A DNA stretch of 64,000 bases from Phyllobacterium sophorae (GCF_003010965.1 NZ_PGGM01000007.1:211894-275893); one strand, 5' to 3'. Positions 49,050 to 58,246 are shown, counted from the stretch's first letter. Notes: generated from the letters alone by a model not told the origin. A program made the numbers and translations.

Positions 49050-50642
49050 TCATTGCACGCCGCCAGTGGGTATCCACCACTCGCGTCCGCGCGCGGTTGT
49101 TACATATTCCGGCCAGCGGAAATGGACCGGGGGCTCATAATCGCAAAGCGGTGCGATCCATTTTGAACCGCCAACGCCGCCACCGGTGCGCTCGATAAAT
49201 TCGCCTTTTGCTCGTCTCCGCGCGCCTTCGTCCTCAAGCAGGCGCAGTGCCGTCAGCGCCACTGTCTTCGACGCGCAAATCACCATTGGTTCGATGGTTT
49301 CGGAAATGCCGCCGAGCGCATTCATCACCCAGCCCGGATAGGAAAATCCCTTCGGCGCCTTCAATGCCGGGCGCGCTACGTAAAAGCGGACCGTCGGCGC
49401 ATGCCAGGTCATGTCCGTGTAATCGTCGGATGTGGAGTTGATCTGCGATGGCGGCAAATCGTGGCGCAGGATCGTCTCGGCTTCCTGAGGCGAAATCAGC
49501 GATTCACATGCATCGATGAACGGCTCATCCATCGCTTCCACCCCGGTATTCACCTGAATCTCACGTGCTATGGCCTTTGCCGCCTCGTTCCAGCGCGGCG
49601 CGCCGACAATATTGAGCGCATCCCAGGTGATCCCGGCCATCGCATGATTGGCAAGGCCCGGCCGGGACTTGCAAACCCAATGCCGCTCGACTCGGCATCC
49701 CGTCATCGCGGCCGCATGATCCGCATTACGATCAAGCACTGCTGTGATCTGCTCGGCCATGGCAATGGTCGGTACGCGCATCATGTATTGGATTTCAGCC
49801 AGGCCTGCCGGAAGATTGTCAGCCGTCGCCTGCCCCGCCGTCAGGATCGCTTCGCTGATCGACCAGCCGCCCTGATGTGGCAGCATGGAATCGCGCAGCG
49901 CCTTCGAGGCCATATACATCATCATCAGTGCGTCATTGGCGCCAGGCGCCCGCACCGCGGAATGCGATTGAGGGATCGGGGCACCATCACTGATGCCCCA
50001 GCGCTCCGGCTGGTCGCAGATGAAGCGATAGACCATCGAATAAGCAGCACCGCAATGCGTATCCCAGCGCACCGTGTTGCATAGCGGAAGCATATAGAAC
50101 GGGTGGAAGGAGATCATGCCATCCAACCCGTCATAATAGCCCTTGGCGGCATGAATCGGCTTTGAGCCACGGACCTTTTCCGCAGGCTCACCCGTAAATC
50201 TCAAAGTTCCGGTGATGCCATGTTTTTCCATCGCCGCCTTTGTTGCTAGCAAACCGCCGAGACTGGAAATGCCGAGACCGGAATGCGGATCGGTGTGGCC
50301 GCCCGCATGTTCGTTCAGGCCGGGTCGTGGCCGCTTGACCGTGGATGCGTCCTGACAGTTGCCCGGCACCGCGTCATATTCGGCATACATACCAATTGTC
50401 GGTGCCTTGCCGTTGGTGCCGGCCTTGTTGGTCCAGTGCGCGCAGAAGGCAGTCGGCATGCCGCCGGAGCCGGCCTCGACGTCAAACCCCTCTTGACGCA
50501 GCCGGGTCACATACCAATCAGCCGACTGATATTCGCGCCATGCGGTTTCACCGAAATCGAAAATCGTTCGGGTCCAGGTCGACAGATCGGCTTTGTGATC
50601 GTCAACAAAATTCAGTGCCGATGTTGCTGTTGCCGTAACCAC
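49050..50642 (-). CDS. M20-family amidohydrolase (AbgB-like)
   Basis: A 530-residue zinc-dependent amidohydrolase of the M20D group, related to AbgB and aminoacylases. Metal-binding candidates are GGHTDPHSGLG near 114-124, GEPAEK near 152, and ISFHP near 177. Such enzymes split N-acyl or peptide-like amide bonds from amino acids. The start is GTG at 50642 with GGGAGG upstream. It is the first gene of the minus-strand run and is divergent from a LysR regulator, which probably controls it. Confidence 0.88.
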   Translation of the reverse strand: MVTATATSALNFVDDHKADLSTWTRTIFDFGETAWREYQSADWYVTRLRQEGFDVEAGSGGMPTAFCAHWTNKAGTNGKAPTIGMYAEYDAVPGNCQDASTVKRPRPGLNEHAGGHTDPHSGLGISSLGGLLATKAAMEKHGITGTLRFTGEPAEKVRGSKPIHAAKGYYDGLDGMISFHPFYMLPLCNTVRWDTHCGAAYSMVYRFICDQPERWGISDGAPIPQSHSAVRAPGANDALMMMYMASKALRDSMLPHQGGWSISEAILTAGQATADNLPAGLAEIQYMMRVPTIAMAEQITAVLDRNADHAAAMTGCRVERHWVCKSRPGLANHAMAGITWDALNIVGAPRWNEAAKAIAREIQVNTGVEAMDEPFIDACESLISPQEAETILRHDLPPSQINSTSDDYTDMTWHAPTVRFYVARPALKAPKGFSYPGWVMNALGGISETIEPMVICASKTVALTALRLLEDEGARRRAKGEFIERTGGGVGGSKWIAPLCDYEPPVHFRWPEYVTTARGREWWIPTGGVQ

Positions 50643-50699
50643 ATTCCGCCTCCCGCTGCCGGGAGATAATCATCTGAAAGGCGGGACAAAAAGTGATAT

Positions 50700-50712
50700 G
50701 TTTTTTCAAAAC
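50700..50712. promoter_or_regulatory. Small inverted repeat in the M20-LysR divergent region
   Basis: GTTTT-TTC-AAAAC lies centrally in the 111-base region between the divergent M20 and LysR genes. LysR proteins usually bind such dyads near their own gene, but this one is short and AT-rich. Confidence 0.3.
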
Positions 50713-50753
50713 GTGCAAATTCTATTCACCTCTTCATCCCCAAGGACACAAAT

Positions 50754-51644
50754 ATGCGCATACCATCCACTCAGGCGCTGCGTGCTCTGGAAAGTTTTGC
50801 CAGACATGGCAGCGTCTGGCGGGCAGCCGAAGAGTTGCATCTGACCCGCAGCGCTGTCAGCCATCAATTGCGCCTGCTCGAGAGGGACCTCGGCTTTGAA
50901 CTCCTGCAGCGGGATGGCAAGGGTATCACGCTGACGCCGCGCGGGCGCAAATATGCCAACGATGTTCGCAAGGCGCTGATTGTCATTGACGATGCTGGCG
51001 GCCGGCAAAACCCTGCAGGTACCGGCGGATCATTGTGCGTAAGCTGCACCGCAGGGTTCGCATCTCTCTGGTTGTGCACCCATATCGCTGAGTTTCAGGA
51101 GAAATATCCGGAAGTGGCACTACGCATCATAACCCCGCGCAAACTCGACGACGTCACGGATGCAAGCGTCGATCTCTTTATCGCTTTTGGTGATGGCAAT
51201 TGGCCCAACCGTTCGGTCGAACTGCTGTGCGAGGTGGAATTCACGCCACTCTGCAGCCCGGTGCTCCTAAACAATCTGGGCGGTATCGCCGAACCGAAAG
51301 ATATCTTGCGCGCGCCATTGTTGCACCTTGGCGATTTCGAGGATTGGACCCGCTGGTTGGCACTGGCCAACGTCGATAATCCGGATTCGGAGCGGGGCAT
51401 TGTGTTCTCCGACATGAATCTCGTCTATTCCGCCGCTATCACCGCCCAGGGCATCGCCATGGGGGACGAACTCACCTGCCGCAAAGCCATGAGGGCCGGT
51501 CAACTCATCCGGCCGTTCGACCTCAGCATCAAGTCGCCAAAATCCTATTTTCTGGTGACGGATTATGCCAGGATTGACAATGCGGCCCAGCTTGCTTTCA
51601 CGGAATGGTTGAAATCGCGCCTTTCGCAGACCCGCAATGCCTGA
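50754..51644 (+). CDS. LysR-family transcriptional regulator, GcvA-like
   Basis: A 296-residue LysR regulator with an N-terminal winged helix-turn-helix (LRALESFARHGSVWRAAEELHLTRSAVSHQLRLLERDLGFEL in pieces, residues 8-50) and a periplasmic-binding-like effector domain from about 90. The N-terminal IPSTQALRALESFARHGS pattern is that of the GcvA group. It stands between two transport-catabolism gene sets: divergent from the M20 gene and 129 bases upstream of the polyamine-type ABC operon, so it could control either. Confidence 0.93.
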   Translation: MRIPSTQALRALESFARHGSVWRAAEELHLTRSAVSHQLRLLERDLGFELLQRDGKGITLTPRGRKYANDVRKALIVIDDAGGRQNPAGTGGSLCVSCTAGFASLWLCTHIAEFQEKYPEVALRIITPRKLDDVTDASVDLFIAFGDGNWPNRSVELLCEVEFTPLCSPVLLNNLGGIAEPKDILRAPLLHLGDFEDWTRWLALANVDNPDSERGIVFSDMNLVYSAAITAQGIAMGDELTCRKAMRAGQLIRPFDLSIKSPKSYFLVTDYARIDNAAQLAFTEWLKSRLSQTRNA

Positions 51645-51675
51645 AGTCCGCGCCATGAGCCAGGAAGAAGGTTGG

Positions 51676-51692
51676 CGTGAATTTCATTCACG
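51676..51692. promoter_or_regulatory. Palindrome upstream of the polyamine-type ABC operon
   Basis: A perfect 7-bp dyad CGTGAAT-TTC-ATTCACG lies about 80 bases before the ATPase start and upstream of a possible promoter (TTGTCG at 51714-51719, TAGGCT at 51737-51742, 17-base spacing). It is a good operator candidate. Confidence 0.5.
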
Positions 51693-51773
51693 TATCGCGG
51701 TAATATAATTCAATTGTCGGAACCGCAGATTGTGCCTAGGCTCCTGTCAAAATAAGGGGAAAGAGGTCAATCA

Positions 51774-52880
51774 ATGCCTCAAAGCATTCAACTGGGCGAT
51801 GCGAAAGCCGCCGAGATCAAGGCTGTATCGATTGGCAAGACATTTGGCGCTTTTCATGCGCTGAGGAATCTCTCGCTCGACATCGGTCGCGGCGAATTTT
51901 TGACCCTCCTTGGACCATCCGGATCGGGCAAGACGACCTTCTTGATGATCCTTGCCGGCTTCACCGCGCCGACCACTGGGCGACTGATGATGGACGGCAA
52001 GGATATCACCAATGTGCCTGCCGAAGATCGCTCCTACGGCATGGTGTTTCAGGGTTATGCGCTCTTTCCGCATCTGACGGTCGAACAGAACATCGCCTTT
52101 CCGTTGAAAGTCCGGGGGCGCTCCTCAGCCGATATCAAGCGCAAGGTCGGTGAGATGGTGCAGCGCGTCGGCCTCACCGGCCATGAGACGAAGCTTCCGG
52201 CCAAGCTCTCCGGTGGCCAGCAGCAGCGGGTGGCCCTGGCCCGCGCCCTCGTCTTCGAACCCTCGGTTCTGCTGCTCGACGAGCCTTTCTCTGCACTGGA
52301 CAAGAACCTGCGTGAAATGATGCAGCAGGAAGTCAAGCGGCTGCATGAAGAGACCGGAACGACCTTCGTCTTCGTTACCCACGACCAGTCCGAAGCGCTT
52401 GCCCTTTCCTCGCGCGTCGCCATCTTCAACCATGGCGAACTGTTGCAGGTGGGCAAGCCGCAGGACGTCTACGAGCGCCCCGAAAGCCGTTTCGTTGCCG
52501 AGTTTCTCGGCGAAATCAATCTCTTGCCGTTGGATGCTCTACGGCTTGAAGGCGATCGCGCGGCAGGCCAATTCGAGGAGCGGACGATCGTTCTGAACAG
52601 GACCATGGCCATGACCGGACCAAATGCAGTGGCGGCCGTACGTCCCGAACATATGGTCATTTGCACGGGTCCGCAGAATGGCGACCGCAATGCCATCACC
52701 TGCCGGGTCGAGGGCGCGACCTATTTCGGCGCCTCGACCAAATACCATTTGAAGACACGTAGGGGCACCAGCCTGGCGGTTTCAATGCCAACTGCCGCGA
52801 CATCGCCCATCGCACCGCAAACAGATGTGTGGGTGTCCTGGCCGGTGCATCAGGGCTTTTTGCTGCCTGCCGGAGGTTAA
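51774..52880 (+). CDS. Polyamine-type ABC transporter ATPase (PotA-like)
   Basis: A 368-residue ATPase of the PotA/FbpC group with a C-terminal TOBE domain. Motifs: Walker A GPSGSGKTTF near 44-53, Q-loop MVFQGYALFPHLT, signature LSGGQQQR and Walker B VLLLDEPFSALDK. AAGGGGAAAGAGG precedes the ATG. It leads a four-component importer set (ATPase, binding protein, two permeases). Such systems import spermidine, putrescine or related amines and acids; the ligand is unknown. Confidence 0.92.
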   Translation: MPQSIQLGDAKAAEIKAVSIGKTFGAFHALRNLSLDIGRGEFLTLLGPSGSGKTTFLMILAGFTAPTTGRLMMDGKDITNVPAEDRSYGMVFQGYALFPHLTVEQNIAFPLKVRGRSSADIKRKVGEMVQRVGLTGHETKLPAKLSGGQQQRVALARALVFEPSVLLLDEPFSALDKNLREMMQQEVKRLHEETGTTFVFVTHDQSEALALSSRVAIFNHGELLQVGKPQDVYERPESRFVAEFLGEINLLPLDALRLEGDRAAGQFEERTIVLNRTMAMTGPNAVAAVRPEHMVICTGPQNGDRNAITCRVEGATYFGASTKYHLKTRRGTSLAVSMPTAATSPIAPQTDVWVSWPVHQGFLLPAGG

Positions 52881-52926
52881 GCGGCAGCATCAGGAATGTG
52901 ACAATAACAATCCAGAGGGAAACAAA

Positions 52927-54042
52927 ATGGATAACGCATTTCAAAAAGACTGCCTCGAGATACTGGCCAGCAAGGTCGAGAATGGTGAAATCAGCCGGCG
53001 GCGTTTCACGCAGATGGCGGCGATGCTGCTTGCCGGAGCGCCCGCACTTCTGCGTTCGACCAAATCCTCCGCCCAGGCCAAGGAGCTTGTCCTGGTCAAT
53101 TGGGGCGGCGATGCCATGACCGCCTATGACAAGGCCTATGGTCAGCCCTTCACCAAGGAGACGGGCATTCCCGTCAAGATGGACGGCTCTGGCCCGACGG
53201 AAGGCGCCATCACTGCCCAGTTCAAGAGCGGTAAGCCGAGTTGGGACCTGCTGGACATAGACCCGTTCTCCGGAATATCGCTCGGCAAGCAGGGGATGCT
53301 TGAGGAAATCGATTATAAAATCGTCGACAAGAGCAAGATGCGGCCAGGCTTCGGCTGGGATCATGCTGCTTCGACTTATTTCTTCTCCTATATCATTGCC
53401 TATGACTCTTCGAAATTCGGCGACCAGGTGCCGACCGGCATGGCCGACTTCTTCGACGTCAAAAAATTCCCCGGCAAACGATCGCTCTACAAGTGGGGAT
53501 CGGCGATGTGGGAAGCAGCTCTACTCGCCGATGGAGTTGCACCTGAGAAACTTTACCCGCTGGATCTCAAGCGCGCGCATGACAAGATCGCGGCGTTCAA
53601 GGAAAACGTCGTGGCCTATTGGGGCGGCGGCGCCGAAAGCCAGTCAGTGCTGATGGACGGCGAAGCGTCGATGGCGATCATCTGGTCCACACGGGCACAA
53701 CTGCTCGAACAGGATTCCGGCGGCAACATCAAATTCATCTGGGATCAGGGCCTGATTTCGCCCGGCGCGCTTGGCGTAATGAAGGGCAATCCCGGCGGCA
53801 AGGACAATGCGATGAAATTCATAGCAAGCGCCCAGACGCCGGAACGCCAGCTGGAAATGTTCAACCTGCTCGGTCAGGGTCCAGCCAATCCGGCGACCGA
53901 TGCGCTGATCCCGGCCGACAAAAAGCGGGTGAACTGCGTCGATCCGGCCAATATGACGAAGCAGATCCCGCTCAATATGGAATGGTATGCTGAAAACTAC
54001 GGCAAGGCGTTCGACGAATATACGAAAGTCATCTCGGCTTGA
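52927..54042 (+). CDS. Extracellular solute-binding protein, PotD-like, with twin-arginine-type signal
   Basis: A 371-residue periplasmic binding protein of the PotD/PotF-like family. A long n-region ends in SRRRFTQMAAMLLAGAPALL, a twin-arginine-type signal, and the mature protein starts near KELVLVNWGGDAM. ATG 52927 has an AGAGGGAAA site; the frame extends upstream to 52825 inside the ATPase gene without one. Tat export suggests folding before export. It sits between its ATPase and permease genes. Confidence 0.9.
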   Translation: MDNAFQKDCLEILASKVENGEISRRRFTQMAAMLLAGAPALLRSTKSSAQAKELVLVNWGGDAMTAYDKAYGQPFTKETGIPVKMDGSGPTEGAITAQFKSGKPSWDLLDIDPFSGISLGKQGMLEEIDYKIVDKSKMRPGFGWDHAASTYFFSYIIAYDSSKFGDQVPTGMADFFDVKKFPGKRSLYKWGSAMWEAALLADGVAPEKLYPLDLKRAHDKIAAFKENVVAYWGGGAESQSVLMDGEASMAIIWSTRAQLLEQDSGGNIKFIWDQGLISPGALGVMKGNPGGKDNAMKFIASAQTPERQLEMFNLLGQGPANPATDALIPADKKRVNCVDPANMTKQIPLNMEWYAENYGKAFDEYTKVISA

Positions 54043-54084
54043 GGCGCCGCTTCGTTGACTTTTTCACCACACGAAGGACTCTGA

Positions 54085-54918
54085 ATGACCGGGAAGTCAG
54101 CCACCTCCAGAAAAATGTTGCTGTTGGCACCGCTGCTGCTGTTCCTCGGGCTTGCCTATGTGGTTCCCTTTCTTGGTGTTGTTCGCTGGAGTTTCACGCT
54201 GCCGGAGCCGGGGGTGGGCCAATACCGCGCGCTGCTCACCGACCCCCTCGTCCAGTCGGTTTTCGCCCGCACCCTGCGCATCTGCCTGGTCGTGACCGCC
54301 GCAACACTCGTCATGGCTTATGCCATCGCCTATGTCTGGGTGCGCGGCAGTTCGGTGCAGCGCATGCTGGCGGAGTTCTGCATCCTCGTCCCCTTTTGGA
54401 TCTCGGTTTTGACGCGCGCCTTCGGCTGGCTGGCAATGTTGTCGAACCGCGGTCTTATCAACACATGGTTGCAGTCCGCCGGCATCATCAGCGAACCTCT
54501 GGCGCTGGCACGCAACGAGCTCGGTGTCATCATCGGCATGACGCATTTTCTCATTCCCTTTGCGGTGTTCCCGATTGCCTCAGCTATGCGCAGTATCGAC
54601 GAGCGTGTCCTGCTGGCGGCACGCGGCATGGGTGCATCGCGTATCCGCATCTTCTGGACCGTCTTCGTACCGCTCACCTATGGCGGACTGATCGGCGCGG
54701 CGCTTATCGTCTTCGTCTTCGCGCTCGGCTTTTTCGTCACGCCGGCCATCCTCGGCGGCGGCCGCAGCGTCATGGTGGCGGAACTCGTTTATCTGCGCAT
54801 TTTCCAGAGCCCGGATTGGGGTCTCGGTGCGGCCATCAGCGTCGTTCTGGTGCTGTTCATCGGCGTGCTCCTCGCGCTGATGCGGCGCTTCATCAAACCT
54901 GCGCACCTGGTGGGATAG
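54085..54918 (+). CDS. Polyamine-type ABC transporter permease (PotB-like)
   Basis: A 277-residue inner-membrane permease with about six helices; the first is LLLLAPLLLFLGLAYVVPFL-like near 11-32. The cytoplasmic docking loop is LLAARGMGASRIRIFWTVFVPLTYGGLIGA near 180-210. It starts 42 bases after the binding-protein gene and ends 4 bases before the second permease. Confidence 0.92.
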   Translation: MTGKSATSRKMLLLAPLLLFLGLAYVVPFLGVVRWSFTLPEPGVGQYRALLTDPLVQSVFARTLRICLVVTAATLVMAYAIAYVWVRGSSVQRMLAEFCILVPFWISVLTRAFGWLAMLSNRGLINTWLQSAGIISEPLALARNELGVIIGMTHFLIPFAVFPIASAMRSIDERVLLAARGMGASRIRIFWTVFVPLTYGGLIGAALIVFVFALGFFVTPAILGGGRSVMVAELVYLRIFQSPDWGLGAAISVVLVLFIGVLLALMRRFIKPAHLVG

Positions 54919-54922
54919 GATC

Positions 54923-55735
54923 ATGCCATCATCCCGTCCCGGCCCCGTTCTGCTCATCGCCGCAACAGCTGTCGCCCTGTTCCTGCTGATGCCGCTGATT
55001 GCCGTCGTACCGGTATCGTTCACACCGGCACGCTTTCTCTCCATGCCGTCCGGGACCCTGTCGCTGCGGCACTATCAGGCGTTGATCGATAATCCGGCCT
55101 GGGGCCAAAGCATCCTGCTCAGCCTGCGCATCGGCATTCTGTCGAGTGCCATCGCAACGGCGCTGGCCACCATGTTCGGGCTCGGTATCTGGATGTTCCA
55201 GCCGCGATTTGCTGCGGTACTGATCGGCTTCGTGCTCCTGCCACTGGTGGTACCGCCCGTTGTCTCCGCCATGACGCTGTATTTCCTGATGACCACCCTT
55301 TCGGCTTTCAACAACTGGATCGGCTATGACACCTGGCTCGGCGTTGCATTGGCGCATGCCGTGATGATCACGCCGTTCGCGGTCGTCCTCATCCTGGTTG
55401 CCCTTTATCAGGTCGACCGCCGCATCGACCTTGCTGCGCGCGGCCTTGGCGCCAATCTGGCGACACGCGCCTTCAGGATCATCATCCCCAATATCAAGTT
55501 CGGCATCGCGACGGCCGCGCTGTTGTCTTTCGTGCTTTCGTGGGAAGAGATCGGTGTCACCCTGTTTATCACCAGTGTAAACGCCATCACCCTGCCCCGC
55601 CTGATGTGGATGGGGCTGCGCGACAATATCGATCCGGCAATCGCCGCCATCTCCGTCTTGCTGATCGTGATCACGGCGGTCATACTTGGCTTTCGAATCT
55701 TCATCGAAAGACGCGGAGCGTCAGAACCCCAATGA
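54923..55735 (+). CDS. Polyamine-type ABC transporter permease (PotC-like)
   Basis: A 270-residue permease, the partner of the preceding gene, with six predicted helices and a docking loop DLAARGLGANLATRAFRIIIPNIKFGIATA near 170-200. GGGATAGGATC precedes the ATG. Its stop overlaps the start of the FAD-linked dehydrogenase gene by 4 bases (ATGA), tying that enzyme to the transporter. Confidence 0.92.
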   Translation: MPSSRPGPVLLIAATAVALFLLMPLIAVVPVSFTPARFLSMPSGTLSLRHYQALIDNPAWGQSILLSLRIGILSSAIATALATMFGLGIWMFQPRFAAVLIGFVLLPLVVPPVVSAMTLYFLMTTLSAFNNWIGYDTWLGVALAHAVMITPFAVVLILVALYQVDRRIDLAARGLGANLATRAFRIIIPNIKFGIATAALLSFVLSWEEIGVTLFITSVNAITLPRLMWMGLRDNIDPAIAAISVLLIVITAVILGFRIFIERRGASEPQ

Positions 55736-57114
55736 TCGCCGGCGACATTCTAGCTGACCTGCGTGAAATCGTGGGGGCAAGCGGCCTGAAGACCGGCGAC
55801 GCGCTCAGTGTTCTTGATCCCGGGGCCGACCAGCACAATCTCGACGCCGGTGTCATGGTAGTCCCGCAAAATACCGCGCAGGTCGCATCCATCCTTCGTT
55901 TTTGCAACGAACACCGCATTGCCGTCGTGCCGCATGGCGGGCGCACAGGATTGGCAGGTGGCGCCGTATCGGCGATTGGAGAAATCATCCTGTCGCTCTC
56001 CGCCTTGAACAGGATCGAATCCCTCACCGCTTCCGCCGGCACCGCCATCGTCGAAAGCGGTGTCACACTGCAGGCGTTGCAAGAGGCTGCAGCGCGGGTG
56101 AACCTTTCCACCGGCATCGATATAGCTTCGCGCGGCAGCGCCACGATTGGCGGCATGATCTCGACCAATGCTGGCGGCATGGATGCTTTCCGTCATGGCG
56201 TCATGCGTCAACGCGTGCTTGGCCTCGAAGTCGTACTGCCGGATGGTTCCATCATGAGCGACATGGCACAGGTCACCAAATCCAACGAAGGGTACGACCT
56301 CAAGCAATTGTTCGTTGGCGCGGAAGGCACACTCGGGGTCGTCACACGCGCCGTCATCAGGCTTGCACCTGGCGACGAATTCACCGCCACGGCGCTCGTT
56401 GCGTGCCCCTCCGCAACCGATGCAGTCGCACTATTCCAAACACTGCAGCGCAATCGCAGCCTTAATCTCCTGCGCGCGGAATTTATGGCGCGGGAGTATT
56501 TTGCGCTGGCTTCGAGCAACCTCGGTCCCGCTTCATTGGCTGCCTTCACCCGTGCGCCCGCCTACATCATTATTGAGAGCGATGCTACCGATCAGCAAAT
56601 TGCGCAAACGGCGCTGGAAGAGGCGCTGGCGGCAGCGATCGACGCAGGTCTTGTCCTCGATGCGATCCTCGCCCAAAGTGAGAAAGAGCGGAACGAAATC
56701 TGGAACATTCGCGAAGACAGCAATGTGGTCACGCGCGTCTGTCCGCACGGCTACTGGTTCGATATTTCCATTCCCTTGCAACATCTTGAAAGCTGGTTGA
56801 CGCAATTCAACAACGGCATCGCCGCGTTAGGATCCGATATAAAAGGCTTCGCATTCGGCCACCTGGGCGATGGCAACCTGCATATCGGTGTTGCAGGTGA
56901 AACCGCAAAACCCGACAAAGACAAAATAAAATCAATTGTCTACGCAAATATACGCGAGACAGGCGGATCATTTTCCGCCGAGCACGGAATTGGACTCGAA
57001 AAGAAGCCGGAATTGCATGCGCTCATCGATCCGGTGAAGCTCAGGCTCATGCAGTCGATCAAGCAGATGATCGATCCCAACGGCATCATGAATCCAGGAA
57101 AGATCATTGGATAA
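55732..57114 (+). CDS. FAD-linked D-2-hydroxyacid dehydrogenase family protein (GlcD-like)
   Basis: A 460-residue flavoprotein of the VAO/GlcD family, which includes D-lactate, glycolate and D-2-hydroxyglutarate dehydrogenases. The FAD-binding region has VVPHGGRTGLAGGAV near 65-79 and STNAGGMDAFRHGVMRQRVLGLEVV near 140-165; the C-terminal FAD-oxidase domain has FGHLGDGNLHIGV and FSAEHGIGLEKK. ATG 55732 overlaps the permease stop by 4 bases; the longer open frame to 55540 is permease sequence read out of frame. It may oxidise the hydroxyacid imported by the transporter. Confidence 0.9.
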   Translation: MIAGDILADLREIVGASGLKTGDALSVLDPGADQHNLDAGVMVVPQNTAQVASILRFCNEHRIAVVPHGGRTGLAGGAVSAIGEIILSLSALNRIESLTASAGTAIVESGVTLQALQEAAARVNLSTGIDIASRGSATIGGMISTNAGGMDAFRHGVMRQRVLGLEVVLPDGSIMSDMAQVTKSNEGYDLKQLFVGAEGTLGVVTRAVIRLAPGDEFTATALVACPSATDAVALFQTLQRNRSLNLLRAEFMAREYFALASSNLGPASLAAFTRAPAYIIIESDATDQQIAQTALEEALAAAIDAGLVLDAILAQSEKERNEIWNIREDSNVVTRVCPHGYWFDISIPLQHLESWLTQFNNGIAALGSDIKGFAFGHLGDGNLHIGVAGETAKPDKDKIKSIVYANIRETGGSFSAEHGIGLEKKPELHALIDPVKLRLMQSIKQMIDPNGIMNPGKIIG

Positions 57115-57170
57115 GGAGCTTACTCGCCCAATCTCCGGAACAACCCGTCAATTAACCTCAATGGAGCAGG

Positions 57171-57198
57171 TTGACGCCGCAATTCGAAAAGCTATAAA
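57171..57198 (+). promoter_or_regulatory. Promoter of tRNA-Ser
   Basis: TTGACG (57171-57176) and TATAAA (57193-57198) are 16 bases apart and lie about 75 bases upstream of the tRNA gene, which has no other nearby upstream promoter. Confidence 0.65.
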
Positions 57199-57272
57199 GG
57201 CCGCGTGTAACGCACTGGAAACCAGAGTCTGGTTGTTCGCCCGTTGAAAAGCGGCAAGCGCTATACGAGGCT

Positions 57273-57362
57273 GGAAGAGTGGCCGAGTGGTTTAAGGCAA
57301 CGGTCTTGAAAACCGTCGTGCGGGGAACCGTACCGTGAGTTCGAATCTCACCTCTTCCGCCA
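57273..57362 (+). tRNA. tRNA-Ser, anticodon UGA
   Basis: A complete 90-base type II tRNA. The acceptor stem GGAAGAG (57273-57279) pairs with CTCTTCC (57352-57358), followed by discriminator G and encoded CCA. The anticodon TGA is at 57307-57309 in a CTTGAAA loop, the long variable arm follows (CGTGCGGGGAACCGTACCG), and GTTCGAATC is the T-loop. It reads UCA and related serine codons. Confidence 0.97.
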
Positions 57363-57532
57363 GTTACCGATATAAGTGCGAACCTTTGGATCATTTGCAG
57401 ATGTCGCCATTTTTGGCAATCGGCGTGGCGGGCGTTGACCTGTTGCCCTTCTTGCCGTCGTTGAACTGCTCGATTGTGATGGCTCGCGCCAGCAACTGAG
57501 GTCACAAGGTGGTCAAAAAGTGCGGAGGAAAT

Positions 57533-58246
57533 TCAAACCGCACTCTTGAGATTGACGCGCTTTTCCAAGTCGGCTGCACTTTCCTTGCGCTCGCTGTATC
57601 GATCCGTCAGGTATCCGGAAGTATCTCGTGTCAGTAGAGTAAATTTGACCAGTTCCTCCATCACATCGACGACGCGATCATAATAGGCCGACGGCTTCAT
57701 GCGGCCGTTCTCGTCGAACTCCTGGTAGGCTTTGGCCACCGATGATTGGTTGGGAATCGTGATCATCCGCATCCAGCGCCCGAGCACCCGCATTTGGTTG
57801 ACGGCATTGAACGATTGCGAACCGCCTGACACCTGCATGACCGCAAGCGTACGCCCTTGGGTGGGCCTGATCGAACCCATTGCCAGCGGTATCCAGTCGA
57901 TTTGCGATTTCATCACACCTGTCATCGCTCCGTGGCGTTCCGGACTGGTCCAGACTTGGCCCTCCGACCACAGAGATAGTTCGCGCAGTTCCTGCACCTT
58001 CGGATGGTCGACCGGCGCGTCGTCAGGCAACGGCAACCCGGCCGGATCGTAAATGCGGGTTTCGGCTCCAAAATGCTCCAGCAGCCGCGCCGCCTCTTGC
58101 GTCAGGAGCCGGCTATATGAGACTTTCCGCAACGATCCATAGAGAAGCAAAATGCGCGGACAGTGCGTGGATCGCGGAGGAGAAAGCTTCGATGGTTCCG
58201 GCACCTGCAGCGCATCGGATTGAATATTCGGCAGATCAGCCAACAC
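57533..58246 (-). CDS. arsH: Arsenical resistance flavoprotein ArsH
   Basis: ArsH is an NADPH-dependent FMN protein that oxidises trivalent organoarsenicals and reduces other substrates. The 237-residue protein has the flavodoxin-like phosphate loop [14 protein letters not shown] near 34-47, the segment [21 protein letters not shown] near 100-120 and [24 protein letters not shown] near 138-161, all ArsH-specific. The start appears to be GTG at 58246, overlapping the arsC stop by 11 bases. It is the last gene of the ars operon. Confidence 0.94.
   Translation of the reverse strand: MLADLPNIQSDALQVPEPSKLSPPRSTHCPRILLLYGSLRKVSYSRLLTQEAARLLEHFGAETRIYDPAGLPLPDDAPVDHPKVQELRELSLWSEGQVWTSPERHGAMTGVMKSQIDWIPLAMGSIRPTQGRTLAVMQVSGGSQSFNAVNQMRVLGRWMRMITIPNQSSVAKAYQEFDENGRMKPSAYYDRVVDVMEELVKFTLLTRDTSGYLTDRYSERKESAADLEKRVNLKSAV

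Noticed and set aside
55540..55731. N-terminal extension of the FAD-linked dehydrogenase
   Set aside because: It is permease sequence in another frame, rich in Arg and His; the ATGA overlap start is natural.
57158..57505. A 115-codon minus-strand open frame over the tRNA-Ser gene
   Set aside because: It is antisense to the tRNA; the central GEIRTHGT...NHSATLP text is the familiar translation artefact of tRNA-Ser antisense DNA.
57363..57532. A short minus-strand frame after the tRNA, thought of as an integrase or other gene fragment
   Set aside because: Only about 34 codons, no ribosome site, no recognised family, and no direct repeat of the tRNA end that would mark an attachment site.
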